Source: JAAGZL01 sp050291365
Lineage (GTDB): Bacteria; Pseudomonadota; Gammaproteobacteria; Chromatiales; Chromatiaceae
Length of the DNA: 64,000 bases
Direction: 5' to 3'
Assembly: GCA_050291365.1 (NCBI GenBank)
Contig: JBNKJS010000008.1
Span: 1-64,000 of the forward strand
Shown here: piece by piece, positions 1 through 8,776 of the stretch
Layout: each line of letters opens with the position of its first letter
Position numbering within the stretch: the stretch's first letter is position 1
Position numbers and translations under genes: made by a program
The notes under the pieces: model-generated
The model's database searches: none
Told to the model about the DNA's origin: nothing
Seen by the model: only the letters and a program-made list of their open reading frames with translations

Positions 1-140
1 CGGGGGAGAAGGGCCGGGGATGAGGGGGTAAAGCTAGTCCCACCCACCCGGAGTAGAGAAGAGCTGGGGATGAGGGGGCAAAACTAGTCCCACCCACCCG
101 GAGTCGAAAATGGCCTAGGATGATGGGTAATCCATAAACT
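1..140. repeat. CT/GA-rich intergenic repeat, partial copies
   Basis: Two tandem partial copies of the window-wide element, recognisable by GGGCCGGGGATGAGGGGG followed by a variant of AGCTAGTCCCACCCACCCGGAGTAGA. The left end runs off the window. No gene is seen between this block and the ATPase gene. Confidence 0.8.
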
Positions 141-263
141 CCCCTCAACGATTTAATCAGAGGTGACACCTTTCTCATCCACACACAAAAACCACTTCAA
201 CCTCAAGACCGAGCACACAATACCGGCTACAATGCGTCCAATGATTGGAATAAAGGTATAACA

Positions 264-2024
264 ATGAAAAGCACCTATACACTGGAAGGCATACTGGACC
301 GTCTTGTCAAACAGCAGATGGTAGATGCTGAGCAGGCCAGTATGGTCTCCAATCTGATATCGGATAATAGTCGTAAAAACCTCCATCCATTGGAGATCAT
401 CTCTAGCCATAATTGGGAAAACAAAAGCCACCCCGGGCATATATTGACCCTGGATGTCCTGACCGACTGGATGGCACAAGAGTCTGGACTACCCAGATTC
501 CACTTTGATCCACTAAAGATGGACGTAGCGTCCTGCACTGGCCTGATGACCTATGCCTATGCCGCCAGATTCGGTATCTTGCCGGTTAAGGTAACAGATC
601 ATGAAGTGACCATTGCTGTAACCGACCCTGACAACACTGAATGGTTGGATGAGATTCAACGTATCGCCAACAGACCCATTGAGCGAGTGTTTGCCAATCC
701 TGAGCAGTTGAAGTCATACCTTCTTGAGTTCTACAGCATTAGTAGATCAATGGATAAGGCGGGGTTAATTCACTCGGATAAAGTTGGCGGTATTCAGAAT
801 CTTGAGCAGTTGATTGAGCTGGAGAAGACCGGAACGCTTGATGCGGATAACCAACATATCGTCAGTATCGTAGATTGGTTAATGCAGTATGCCTTTTCCC
901 AGCGCGCCAGTGATATCCATATTGAGCCGCGACGTGAGCAAGGCAATGTGCGTTTCCGTATCGACGGGGTGATGCATCAGGTATATGAGATACCAGCAAA
1001 CATTACTGCAGCTGTCACCAGTCGTATCAAGATTATGGGTCGTCTTGATGTGGCTGAAAAACGCAGGCCGCAGGATGGCCGTATCAAAACAGTTACACCA
1101 GAAGGCAAAGAGATCGAGATGCGTCTTTCCAGTATGCCTACCGCCTTTGGGGAAAAGCTGGTGCTGCGTATCTTTGATCCGGAGGTTCTGTTGCGTGACT
1201 ATGCCGGACTGGGTTTTGGTAAAAAAGACACCGAAATCTGGAGCGGAATGATACGCCAGCCCCATGGCATCATTCTGGTTACCGGCCCTACTGGGTCGGG
1301 TAAAACCACCACACTGTATACCACCCTCAAGCACCTGGCGGTCCCCGAGGTGAATGTTTGTACCGTAGAAGATCCAATCGAGCAGGTTGAACCCAGCTTT
1401 AATCAGATGCAGGTGCAACACAATATCCAGCTGGATTTTGCCTCTGGGGTAAAAACCCTGTTACGCCAGGACCCGGATATTATTATGGTGGGCGAAATTC
1501 GTGATATTGAAACAGCAGAGATGGCGGTGCAGGCTGCCCTGACCGGGCATTTGGTGTTGTCTACACTGCATACCAATGATGCCCCATCCGCAGTTGCCAG
1601 ACTAATGGAAATTGGCGTGCCCTCCTATTTAATTACGGCCACAGTGCTTGGGGTAATGGCCCAGCGTCTGGTGCGAACCTTGTGCCCACACTGTAAAAAA
1701 GAGGTGGAAACAGATGTGGATCTGTGGGAGTCGCTAATCAAGCCCTACACCACCAAAACACCCAAAACTACTTATGAAGCAGAAGGGTGTCTTGAGTGTC
1801 GGCAGACTGGGTTTCTTGGTCGAAAAGGTATCTATGAGATGATGCCGTTATCTGATGAGCTGAAACAACAAATCACGGACAATTTTGATCTGCTTAAATT
1901 TCGTAAGATTGCGCTGAAAAAGGGTATGCAGCCCCTGAATCTCGCTGGCGCACAAAAAGTTGCCAAGGGGTTGACCACCATTAGTGAAGTACTAAAAGTG
2001 GCGCCGCCACGGTATGAGGCATGA
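264..2024 (+). CDS. GspE/PulE/PilB-family secretion ATPase
   Basis: A 586-residue hexameric traffic ATPase of the type II secretion / type IV pilus assembly class, which powers pseudopilus or pilus extension at the cytoplasmic face of the inner membrane. The N-terminal 150 residues look like the MshEN/GspE-N domain. The Walker A motif GPTGSGKTTT is near residue 341, the Walker B/His-box region DPDIIMVGEIRD near 403-414 and STLHTNDAP follows. A zinc-binding pair CPHC (474-477) and CLEC (509-512) marks the GspE/PilB branch rather than PilT. The C-terminal TTISEVLKVAP is typical of GspE. No other secretion or pilus genes are adjacent, so the machine it serves is unclear. A pilin-like domain occurs at 32 kb on an unrelated protein. 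The start is the ATG 9 bases after AAAGG. Confidence 0.93.
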   Translation: MKSTYTLEGILDRLVKQQMVDAEQASMVSNLISDNSRKNLHPLEIISSHNWENKSHPGHILTLDVLTDWMAQESGLPRFHFDPLKMDVASCTGLMTYAYAARFGILPVKVTDHEVTIAVTDPDNTEWLDEIQRIANRPIERVFANPEQLKSYLLEFYSISRSMDKAGLIHSDKVGGIQNLEQLIELEKTGTLDADNQHIVSIVDWLMQYAFSQRASDIHIEPRREQGNVRFRIDGVMHQVYEIPANITAAVTSRIKIMGRLDVAEKRRPQDGRIKTVTPEGKEIEMRLSSMPTAFGEKLVLRIFDPEVLLRDYAGLGFGKKDTEIWSGMIRQPHGIILVTGPTGSGKTTTLYTTLKHLAVPEVNVCTVEDPIEQVEPSFNQMQVQHNIQLDFASGVKTLLRQDPDIIMVGEIRDIETAEMAVQAALTGHLVLSTLHTNDAPSAVARLMEIGVPSYLITATVLGVMAQRLVRTLCPHCKKEVETDVDLWESLIKPYTTKTPKTTYEAEGCLECRQTGFLGRKGIYEMMPLSDELKQQITDNFDLLKFRKIALKKGMQPLNLAGAQKVAKGLTTISEVLKVAPPRYEA

Positions 2025-2047
2025 AGTAGAACCAAGCTATTCTCAAT

Positions 2048-2409
2048 ACTCCCTTCTCCTCCTGGGGGAGAAGGGCCGGGGATGAGGGGGTAAAGCTAGT
2101 TCTATTCACCCGGAGTAGATGAAGGGCCGCGTGATTAGCCGGCACAGGAGGTAAAAGTCTAGGTCCTCAGCGTATAGTAGGAACTCCCCCTCACCCCAAC
2201 CCCTCGGCTTTGGCATCCTGCGTTGCTCTCGATAATTGCTCCTGCATTATTCTACCTTCGCCCATCCATGGGCTCGTACCTCCTCCATCCCTGGAGTCGT
2301 CTCCCCCCAAGGGAGAGGGGCTCAATACTCCCTTCTCCCTCTGGGGGAGAAGGGCCGGGGATGAGGGGGTAAAGCTAGTTCCACCCACCCATAGTAGAGA
2401 AGATCCAGG
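2048..2409. repeat. Composite intergenic repeat block with 62-bp cassette
   Basis: Two flanking CT/GA-rich near-palindromes (CCCTCACCCCAACCCCTC on one side, GAAGGGCCGGGGATGAGGGG on the other) enclose a copy of the 62-bp cassette at 2205-2266, which starts CGGCTTTGGCATCCTGCG and ends CTACCTTCGCCCATC. A short-form junction CATGGGCTCGTACCTCC follows. The same order of modules recurs at 5.6 and 6.1 kb. Confidence 0.85.
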
Positions 2410-2445
2410 ATGAGAGGTAAACTGTATTTAGACAAGGATGTTTTT

Positions 2446-2799
2446 ATGCATAAGGTAAAACCCCATCTGCTACGAAATGCCAGAGAGCTGCGCAGTTCCC
2501 TCACTGATGCCGAACAGTGGCTCTGGCAAAATTTACGCAACCGAAGAATGAACGGTTACAAATTCCTCCGCCAAGCACCTATTGAAAACTACATCGTCGA
2601 TTTTATTTGTAAAGAGGCGAAATTGATTGTTGAGCTGGATGGTTCCCAGCACCACTTACAACAAGAGTATGATCAACAGCGTACTGAATATCTCGCGTTG
2701 CTTGGGTACAGGGTTGTGCGCTATTGGAATAATCAGGTGCTACAGGAAGGTGGGGCGGTGTTAGAGGATATACTTCGACAACTTGAAACAAGTAGATGA
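2446..2799 (+). CDS. DUF559 family endonuclease-like protein
   Basis: A protein of about 117 residues resembling the DUF559 / very-short-patch-repair-like nuclease fold. Visible family features are an N-terminal ARELRSSLTDAEQWLWQ helix, the RQAPIENYIVDF strand, a catalytic-looking VELDGSQH segment and the C-terminal GYRVVRYWNNQVL. Members are small PD-(D/E)XK-type nucleases of unclear cellular role, often solitary. An in-frame ATG 36 bases upstream lies in repeat-derived sequence. The chosen ATG has AAGG 6 bases in front of it and fits the usual length. The gene is sandwiched between repeat blocks, so it is either a lone transferred gene or a passenger that attracted repeats. Confidence 0.8.
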   Translation: MHKVKPHLLRNARELRSSLTDAEQWLWQNLRNRRMNGYKFLRQAPIENYIVDFICKEAKLIVELDGSQHHLQQEYDQQRTEYLALLGYRVVRYWNNQVLQEGGAVLEDILRQLETSR

Positions 2800-2805
2800 G
2801 TTATA

Positions 2806-2995
2806 GTTTTCCCCCTCACCCCAACCCCTCTCCCCTCAGGGAGAGGGGCTCAATACACCCTTCTCCCCTGGGGGGGGAGAAGGGCCGGGGATGAGGGGGT
2901 GAAGCTAGTCACACCCACTCAGCGTAGATAAAGGGCCGGGGATGAGGGGGTAAAGCCAGTTCCACCCACCCAGAGTAAAGAAGAGCCAGGATAGA
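2806..2995. repeat. CT/GA-rich intergenic repeat block
   Basis: Near-palindromic copies: CCCTCACCCCAACCCCTCTC with its GA-rich complement, then two partial copies of the GGATGAGGGGGTAAAGC tail. No cassette is inserted here. Confidence 0.8.
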
Positions 2996-3002
2996 GGAAA
3001 AA

Positions 3003-5417
3003 CTACTTCCTCCTCTTAACAGCCCTACGTCTCTTCTTAAACAGCAACGGCACCACGTCGTCAAAGGTGGCTACAAAATGCACCTTTATCCCCTTGCTGA
3101 TGTGCTCAGGGATCTCTGCGTAATCGCCTTGATTCTCCTTGGGTACGATTATCTCCTTAATCCCGGCACGCCTGGCAGCGATCACCTTTTCACGGATGCC
3201 GCCGATGGGGAATACTTCGCCGGTGAGGGTCATTTCGCCGGTCATGGCTAGTGGTCGGGCAAGCTCCTCATTACGTGCCAGAGATAGTATGGCGCTGGCC
3301 ATGGTGATGCCCGCGCTGGGTCCGTCTTTAGGGGTGGCCCCGGCCGGTACATGCAGATGGATAAAGCTCTTCTGGAAGAAGGACTGGTCTGCCCCCAGTT
3401 CTTTGGCATGGCCTATGATATAGCCGTAGGCAATCTCGGCCGACTCGCGCATCACGTCGCCCAGTTGCCCGGTAAGTTTAAAGCCGCGATTGAATCCGTG
3501 GGTGCGGGCGGCTTCGATAGTGAGGGTGGCGCCACCCATGGCGGTCCAGGCAAGTCCAGTGACAACGCCAGCCCCGCTCAGTTTGCGCTCATCCCGGAAC
3601 ATCGGGTTGCCCAGGTAATCCTTCAACTCATCTTTCTCTACGCTTATGGGTGTCTTGGCCCCTTCCAGAATCTTGACTACACACTTGCGCACAATCTTGC
3701 CGATCTGTTTCTCCAGCCGGCGCACCCCGGCATCGCGGGCATAGCCCTCAATGATGGCTCGCATGGTGGCTGCAGGTATCTTGATCTGACCGCGTTTTAA
3801 CCCAGCGCGCTTCAGTTGTCTTGGTAGCAGATAGCGGCGGGCAATCTGTAGCTTTTCGCTAGCAATATAGCCAGAGAGTGGGATAACCTCCATGCGGTCC
3901 AGTAACGGCCGCGGAATGGTATCAAGCTGATTGGCGGTGCAGAGAAACAGCACCTTGGATAGATCGAAACGCAGGTCCAGATAGTGATCCAGAAAATCGA
4001 TATTCTGTTCCGGGTCCAGCACCTCCAGCAGGGCCGATGCCGGATCGCCATGATAGGATGCCCCCACCTTGTCGATCTCATCCAGCATGATCACCGGGTT
4101 TTCCGTGCCAACCTCCTTCATGGATTGGATAAACTTACCTGGCATGGCCCCGATGTAGGTGCGCCGGTGGCCTTTAATCTCTGCCTCATCCCGAATGCCA
4201 CCCAAAGAGAAACGGTAGAACTCGCGTCCCAGGGCCTCGGCGATAGACCTGCCGATAGAGGTTTTACCCACGCCGGGCGGACCCACAAACAGAACAATAG
4301 AGCCGCTGATCTCCTTTTTCATAATCCCCACGGCCAGGAATTCCAGGATTCTCTCCTTTACGTCTTCCAGTCCATAGTGGTCCTTGTCCAAGGACTTGCG
4401 GGCAAAGGCCATATCCAGCTTATCTTCAGAGTGCCAGCCCCAGGGCAGCAGGGTAATCCAGTCCAGATAGTTTCTGGTTACCGCATATTCTGGTGAGCCG
4501 GTCTCAAGCATGGAAAGCTTATCCATCTCCTCATTCACCCGCTCCTGGGCCTGTTCAGTCAGGGTTAGCTTTTTCAGCCGATTGGTGAACTTGTCCAGCT
4601 CAGCAGTACGATCATCCTTGGCGATCCCCAGTTCCTGTTGAATGGATTTGAGCTGTTCCTTCAAAAAGAAATTGCGCTGTTCTTTGTTGATGCGCCTCTC
4701 AACTGATTGACGGATTTCGTCCTGGGTTCTGGCCATCTCCAGCTCATTGTTGAGCAAGACCAATACCTTCTCCATTCTCGGTAGCAGTTCCACTGCCTCC
4801 AATACCCCCTGAAGCTGTTGCTTGCTGGAGGAGGTCAGGCTGGCGGCAAAGTCCGACAGATGGGATGGATCTTCCGGTCCAAACCTATCCAGAAACATGC
4901 GCAGCTCTTCCGCGTAGAGCGGGTTCAGTGGCAGCAGTTCCTTAATGGTGTTGATAATGGCCAGGGCGTAGGCCTTGATCTCCCGATTCGATTTGTTCGT
5001 GGGCTCAGGCAGATAGTCCACCTGAACCAAATAGGGGACCTTGTCGGTCAGCACCTTTTTAATCTCAAAGCGTTGGACCATCTCCACTAGAACCTGAAGC
5101 CGATCATCTATCTGCTGTATGCGATGGACATGGCCAACAACACCGATCCGGCGAAAATCCTTCGGCTTTGCTGTCTCAGCACTTTCGGCATCGGCCAGAA
5201 CTATGCCTAGAAAGTGGCTGGACTTATTCGCCATAGAGGCAAAGGTCGAACTCCAGTGGGGTTCCTCCATCATTAGAGGCACCGCCTGCCCAGGAAAAAA
5301 AGGGCGACTGGTGACGGGCAGTAGATGGATAACACTCGGTATTAAATCGCCAGATCTGATCAGTGCGCCGTCATAAAACTCCTCATCAAACTCTATGTCT
5401 TTATTTTTCTCATTCAT
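3003..5417 (-). CDS. ATP-dependent Lon protease (endopeptidase La)
   Basis: An 804-residue cytoplasmic AAA+ serine protease that degrades misfolded and regulatory proteins. It has an N-terminal substrate-binding LON domain (about 25-225), a coiled-coil region and an AAA+ module with Walker A GPPGVGKTS near residue 379. The C-terminal protease domain carries the catalytic Ser701 in KDGPSAGI and the partner Lys744, with the same 43-residue spacing as in E. coli Lon. Length is normal for the LonA subfamily. The C-terminus is very basic (KKRRRAVKRRK). It is monocistronic between repeat blocks. A heat-shock promoter could not be recognised with certainty. Confidence 0.97.
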   Translation of the reverse strand: MNEKNKDIEFDEEFYDGALIRSGDLIPSVIHLLPVTSRPFFPGQAVPLMMEEPHWSSTFASMANKSSHFLGIVLADAESAETAKPKDFRRIGVVGHVHRIQQIDDRLQVLVEMVQRFEIKKVLTDKVPYLVQVDYLPEPTNKSNREIKAYALAIINTIKELLPLNPLYAEELRMFLDRFGPEDPSHLSDFAASLTSSSKQQLQGVLEAVELLPRMEKVLVLLNNELEMARTQDEIRQSVERRINKEQRNFFLKEQLKSIQQELGIAKDDRTAELDKFTNRLKKLTLTEQAQERVNEEMDKLSMLETGSPEYAVTRNYLDWITLLPWGWHSEDKLDMAFARKSLDKDHYGLEDVKERILEFLAVGIMKKEISGSIVLFVGPPGVGKTSIGRSIAEALGREFYRFSLGGIRDEAEIKGHRRTYIGAMPGKFIQSMKEVGTENPVIMLDEIDKVGASYHGDPASALLEVLDPEQNIDFLDHYLDLRFDLSKVLFLCTANQLDTIPRPLLDRMEVIPLSGYIASEKLQIARRYLLPRQLKRAGLKRGQIKIPAATMRAIIEGYARDAGVRRLEKQIGKIVRKCVVKILEGAKTPISVEKDELKDYLGNPMFRDERKLSGAGVVTGLAWTAMGGATLTIEAARTHGFNRGFKLTGQLGDVMRESAEIAYGYIIGHAKELGADQSFFQKSFIHLHVPAGATPKDGPSAGITMASAILSLARNEELARPLAMTGEMTLTGEVFPIGGIREKVIAARRAGIKEIIVPKENQGDYAEIPEHISKGIKVHFVATFDDVVPLLFKKRRRAVKRRK

Positions 5418-5554
5418 AGTTCCGAGTTGTCCTTTTTTTCAATCCCATAAGGCAATATTAGCAACTGTGTGGTTTTTTGGAGCCTAAAGGTGCAACAGTG
5501 ATTGCTGGCGGCTTAAGGACAATATCAGGACGGGGAAGATGTTTTACAACTACC

Positions 5555-6330
5555 ACCTCTCACCCCAACCCCTCGGCTTTGGCATCCTGCGTTGCTCTCG
5601 ATAATTGCTCCTGCATTATTCTACCTTCGCCCATCTGACTCACATGGACGTGAGGAATGCAGGGGGATTGCCTGGAGCAATCCCTGCCATGGGCTCGTAC
5701 CTCCTCCATCCCTGGAGTCGTCTCCCCCCAAGGGAGAGGGGCTCAATACACCCTTCTCCCCTGTGGGGAGAAGGGCCGGGGATGAGGGGGTGAAGCCAGT
5801 TCCACCCACCCGGAGTAGATAAAGGGCCGCGTGATTAGCCGGCACAGGAGGTAAAAGTCTAGGTCCTCAGCGTATAGTAGGAACTCCCCCTCACCCCAAC
5901 CCCTCTCCCCCCAAGGGAGAGGGGCTCAATACACCCTTCTCCCCTGTGGGGAGAAGGGCTGGGGATGAGGGGGTGAAGCCAGTTCTATTCACCCGGAGTA
6001 GATGAAGGGCCGCGTGATTGGTGGGCGCAGGTGGTAAAAGTCGAAATCCTCAGTGTATAGCAGGAATTCCCCCCTCACCCCAACCCCTCGGCTTTGGCAT
6101 CCTGCGTTGCTCTCGATAATTGCTCCTGCATTATTCTACCTTCGCCCATCCATGGGCTCGTACCTCCTCCATCCCTGGAGTCGTCTCCCCCAAGAGAGAG
6201 GGGCTCAATACACCCTTCTCCCCTGGGGGGGAGAAGGGCCGGGGATGAGGGGGTAAAGCCAGTTCCATTCAACTGGAGTAGAGAAGGGCCGGGATTTGGT
6301 GGGGGCAAAGCTAGTTCCACTAACCCAGAG
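5555..6330. repeat. Large composite repeat block between rsmA and lon
   Basis: Three successive CT/GA-rich units. The 62-bp cassette occurs at 5574-5635 (long form, continuing TGACTCACATGGACGTGAGG before rejoining at GCCATGGGCTCG) and at 6089-6150 (short form). Reading frames of 60-115 codons in the block follow the repeat and not a gene. The 5418-5554 part probably holds the lon promoter. Confidence 0.85.
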
Positions 6331-6375
6331 TATGACCCTAGAGCCCAAAACCAACGAGCATTGCACCCTGAAGTC

Positions 6376-7170
6376 TTACAAAATAGTTATGGCATTCGCC
6401 AGCCTAACAAACTCCTCAACCTCAAGTCGCTCAGCCCGTAGGCCAGGATCAATCCCCAGACCCTCCATAGTCTCAGCATCTATCAACTCACGCAGGCTGT
6501 TACGCAACGTCTTGCGTCGTTGTGAGAAGGCCTGTGCTACAACCTGAGAGAAAATCTTTTGATCCTCAATCTGATGCAGCGGGGTAGAGTGCGGGACTAA
6601 CCGCACAAAGGCAGAGTCCACCTTGGGGGCTGGTTTGAAAGCGCCAGGGCCGATATCAAACAGATGGCTCACCTGACACTGGGCCTGCAACATCACTGTT
6701 AGGCGACCGTACTGTTTATTGCCGGGTTCCGCGCCCATGCGCAGCACCACCTCCTTCTGCAACATAAAGTGCATATCCCGAATACAGTGCGAACGCTCCA
6801 GCAGATGAAACAGGATAGGGGTGGAGATGTTATAGGGCAGATTTCCCACCACCCGCAGCTGCTCACCGGCGGGTACTAGACTGCAGAGATCAAACTTCAA
6901 TACATCGGCGCTGTGGATGCGCAGCTCTCCGATATCGGCACACATCTCCGCCAGCGGTGCAATAAGATCCCGGTCCAGCTCCACCGCATCCATACTGCCG
7001 GCGGCGCGCAGCAGCTCCTTGGTAATGGCACCCTGACCTGGGCCGATCTCCACCAGATGTTCATCCGGCTTGGGTTTAATGCTATCCACAATTCGCTGGA
7101 TAATGCCGGGGTCGTGCAGAAAATTCTGGCCGAAGCGTTTTCTGGCTCTATGTGCTGGTGGGTTGGTCAT
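6376..7170 (-). CDS. 16S rRNA dimethyladenosine transferase RsmA (KsgA)
   Basis: A 264-residue SAM-dependent enzyme that dimethylates the two adjacent adenines in the 3'-terminal hairpin of 16S rRNA during 30S maturation. Seen: the N-terminal RKRFGQNFLHD, SAM motif I EIGPGQGAIT, and the catalytic motif NLPYNIS (N-6 adenine methyltransferase IV-type). The C-terminal small domain is intact and the length matches the family. The gene is divergent from the sulfur-transfer operon. A decayed copy of its residue 31-73 region lies at 14.9 kb on the same strand. Confidence 0.96.
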   Translation of the reverse strand: MTNPPAHRARKRFGQNFLHDPGIIQRIVDSIKPKPDEHLVEIGPGQGAITKELLRAAGSMDAVELDRDLIAPLAEMCADIGELRIHSADVLKFDLCSLVPAGEQLRVVGNLPYNISTPILFHLLERSHCIRDMHFMLQKEVVLRMGAEPGNKQYGRLTVMLQAQCQVSHLFDIGPGAFKPAPKVDSAFVRLVPHSTPLHQIEDQKIFSQVVAQAFSQRRKTLRNSLRELIDAETMEGLGIDPGLRAERLEVEEFVRLANAITIL

Positions 7171-7349
7171 GGGTTTATTCGGTATTTCAGTCAGTTATCA
7201 ATAGCCATAAAACAGGTCAGATGATAACACTCTGTTAGGGTTTAGTGTGGCGTGATTGTAAGCCGCATCGGCGCTTTCAAGAATGAATTTGCCCTCCAAC
7301 TCTTCCCCGCGGATCACAGCGATTGTGATATCTCAATGACTATTCGCAT

Positions 7350-7386
7350 TTCTAATTGATAAATTACAATTAGAAGCGCCTAATAT
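7350..7386 (+). promoter_or_regulatory. Inverted repeat and candidate promoter of the dsrE2-tusA-hdr operon
   Basis: A perfect 9-bp inverted repeat, TTCTAATTG-N8-CAATTAGAA, ends 6 bases before a TAATAT that could be a -10 box. Half sites of this length and spacing suit a dimeric winged-helix regulator of ArsR type. Regulators of that type control Hdr-like sulfur oxidation genes in other bacteria, but none is encoded next to this site. The rest of the 7171-7508 gap shows no gene. A 6-bp hairpin, GCCTCC/GGAGGC at 7448-7469, lies in the presumed leader. Confidence 0.45.
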
Positions 7387-7508
7387 GCTTAGGTTTGGTA
7401 CGCTCTGTCTTGCCTTGCGTACCTTTGTTGGCATAAACCCAATGTTTGCCTCCCTTGTTATACGGAGGCTGTAGGGCAAGTAACTGAATGCAAGCAAGGA
7501 AAGTCAAC

Positions 7509-7988
7509 ATGAACAACAACGAAAACAGTGATCAACTTCTGCAGGATTTGCTAAAGCGGGTGGAAGCCCTCGAGCGCGAGGCGCCTCAAGACCAAATTAC
7601 CCTGGGTGTTATGAGTGGTGATCTAGAACGTGTGATGCTTGCGTTCATGGTTGCACTGGGAGCAACAGTCTATGACACGGAAGTGGAACTGTTCTTCGCC
7701 CTCAGGGCCACAGCAGCCCTGCGTGACCCCAATAAGACCAAAAAAGATCTGGGGGAGCTGGAGCCGTCACCGATCAAGTTTGATTTGGAGAAGCACGGAG
7801 CAACCTCTCTAGAAGACCTTATAGAACAAGCTGGTGAGTTAGGTGTGAGAATTACTGTTTGCAACCTGTCGCTGGAGCTCATGGGCATCGACCCTGAGGA
7901 ACTAATCGATTATCCGGACCTGAGTTTTGCCGGTGTTGCCGCCCTGGTCAGCATGGCCAGCGAATCGAAACAGTGCTGGTTCATGTGA
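7509..7988 (+). CDS. DsrE2-like sulfur carrier protein
   Basis: A protein of about 159 residues in the DsrE/DsrF/DsrH superfamily, closest in pattern to DsrE2. It has the ITLGVMSGDLERVMLAF opening, a hydrophobic segment ending FFALRATAALRD, and the conserved single cysteine in TVCNLSLELMG that would carry the persulfide, followed by GVAALVSMASES. Known DsrE2 proteins partner with TusA and rhodanese in sulfane-sulfur transfer and may be membrane associated. It is the first gene of the Hdr operon. The start chosen has AAGGAAAG 5 bases upstream. An in-frame ATG 21 bases earlier has a weaker site. Confidence 0.85.
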   Translation: MNNNENSDQLLQDLLKRVEALEREAPQDQITLGVMSGDLERVMLAFMVALGATVYDTEVELFFALRATAALRDPNKTKKDLGELEPSPIKFDLEKHGATSLEDLIEQAGELGVRITVCNLSLELMGIDPEELIDYPDLSFAGVAALVSMASESKQCWFM

Positions 7989-8096
7989 AATCAATTATTT
8001 CATCCTCTGATTAAAAAAAAGTTTATTTAAAGCCACACAAATTAAAAATAAATACTATAGTAATATTAGAATATAACTCAAAGCAGGAGAACAATA

Positions 8097-8351
8097 ATGA
8101 ATGAAGGTGAATTGAAAGCCCTGGACGTTGCTAAAGTTATTGATGCCAGAGGCACTGCCTGCCCGGGACCCATGCTTGAGGCGAAACGCGCCATTGGTGA
8201 GTGCCCTGTGGAAGGAGTCATGGAAGTGCAGTCGTCTGACAACGGCACCATTATCGATATTCAGCGTTGGTGTAAGAAGATGGGGCATGATTATCTCGGT
8301 GATGTTGAGAATGATGGCTCCTGGAGTGTTTACCTGCGGAGAAAGATATAG
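8097..8351 (+). CDS. TusA family sulfurtransferase
   Basis: An 84-residue TusA/SirA-fold protein. The signature CPGPM in DARGTACPGPMLEAKRAI contains the persulfide-carrying cysteine, and the C-terminal GHDYLGDVENDGSWSVYLRR completes the two-layer fold. TusA hands sulfane sulfur from DsrE-type carriers to acceptors. Its position between DsrE2 and Hdr subunits suggests that the Hdr-like complex, or a protein attached to it, is the acceptor. A clear AGCAGGAG site precedes the ATG. The next gene follows after 17 bases. Confidence 0.93.
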   Translation: MNEGELKALDVAKVIDARGTACPGPMLEAKRAIGECPVEGVMEVQSSDNGTIIDIQRWCKKMGHDYLGDVENDGSWSVYLRRKI

Positions 8352-8368
8352 AAGAGGAGGGTGTAAAA

Positions 8369-8776
8369 GTGAGCCCTCTCGATAGCAATAGCGAGCCGAA
8401 AATCCTCGTATTTTCCACGAATTCGATTTCGGACCCTGGGATTGACCGTGCTGGCAGTGCCCACATGCACTACTCGACAGCCGTCCAAGTTATCCCCTTA
8501 CCCTGTTCCAGTGGCATCAAGCCTTCATGGATCGTTCATGCACTAAAAGCCGGTTTTGACGGTGTGTTTATTGCCGCCTGCGGTGGCGATTGTGCCTTTA
8601 TTCCAGACTGTACCTGTCGCACCAGCGCCCTCGTAACTCGGGCACAAACCATGTTGAAAGAACAGGGGATCAGTCCGAAGCGACTTAAAATGTCTGGACT
8701 CTGTTCCGTATGTGCGGACAACTTTGTTGCCCATATGAATAACTTCCAACAGGAGTTACAGTCTCTTGAAGCCTGA
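8369..8776 (+). CDS. Hydrogenase iron-sulfur subunit, MvhD/FrhD family
   Basis: A 135-residue [2Fe-2S] protein of the MvhD (PF02662) family. In methanogens MvhD links F420-nonreducing hydrogenase to HdrA. In bacteria it often joins HdrA to other electron donors. Family features are LPCSSGIKPSWIVHALKAGFDGV, a cysteine-rich ACGGDCAFIPDCTC segment, RAQTMLKEQGISPKRLKM and LCSVCADNF near the C-terminus. The start is GTG with GGAGGG 7 bases upstream. The end overlaps the following hdrA start by 11 bases, implying translational coupling. No hydrogenase large subunit is in the window. Confidence 0.85.
   Translation: MSPLDSNSEPKILVFSTNSISDPGIDRAGSAHMHYSTAVQVIPLPCSSGIKPSWIVHALKAGFDGVFIAACGGDCAFIPDCTCRTSALVTRAQTMLKEQGISPKRLKMSGLCSVCADNFVAHMNNFQQELQSLEA

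Noticed and set aside
2191..6320. Short minus-strand frames with the peptide MGEGRIMQEQLSRATQ in the repeat blocks
   Set aside because: The peptide follows the 62-bp cassette at every copy, but it has no constant start, stop or ribosome binding site, and the frame varies after it. It is treated as a by-product of the repeat.
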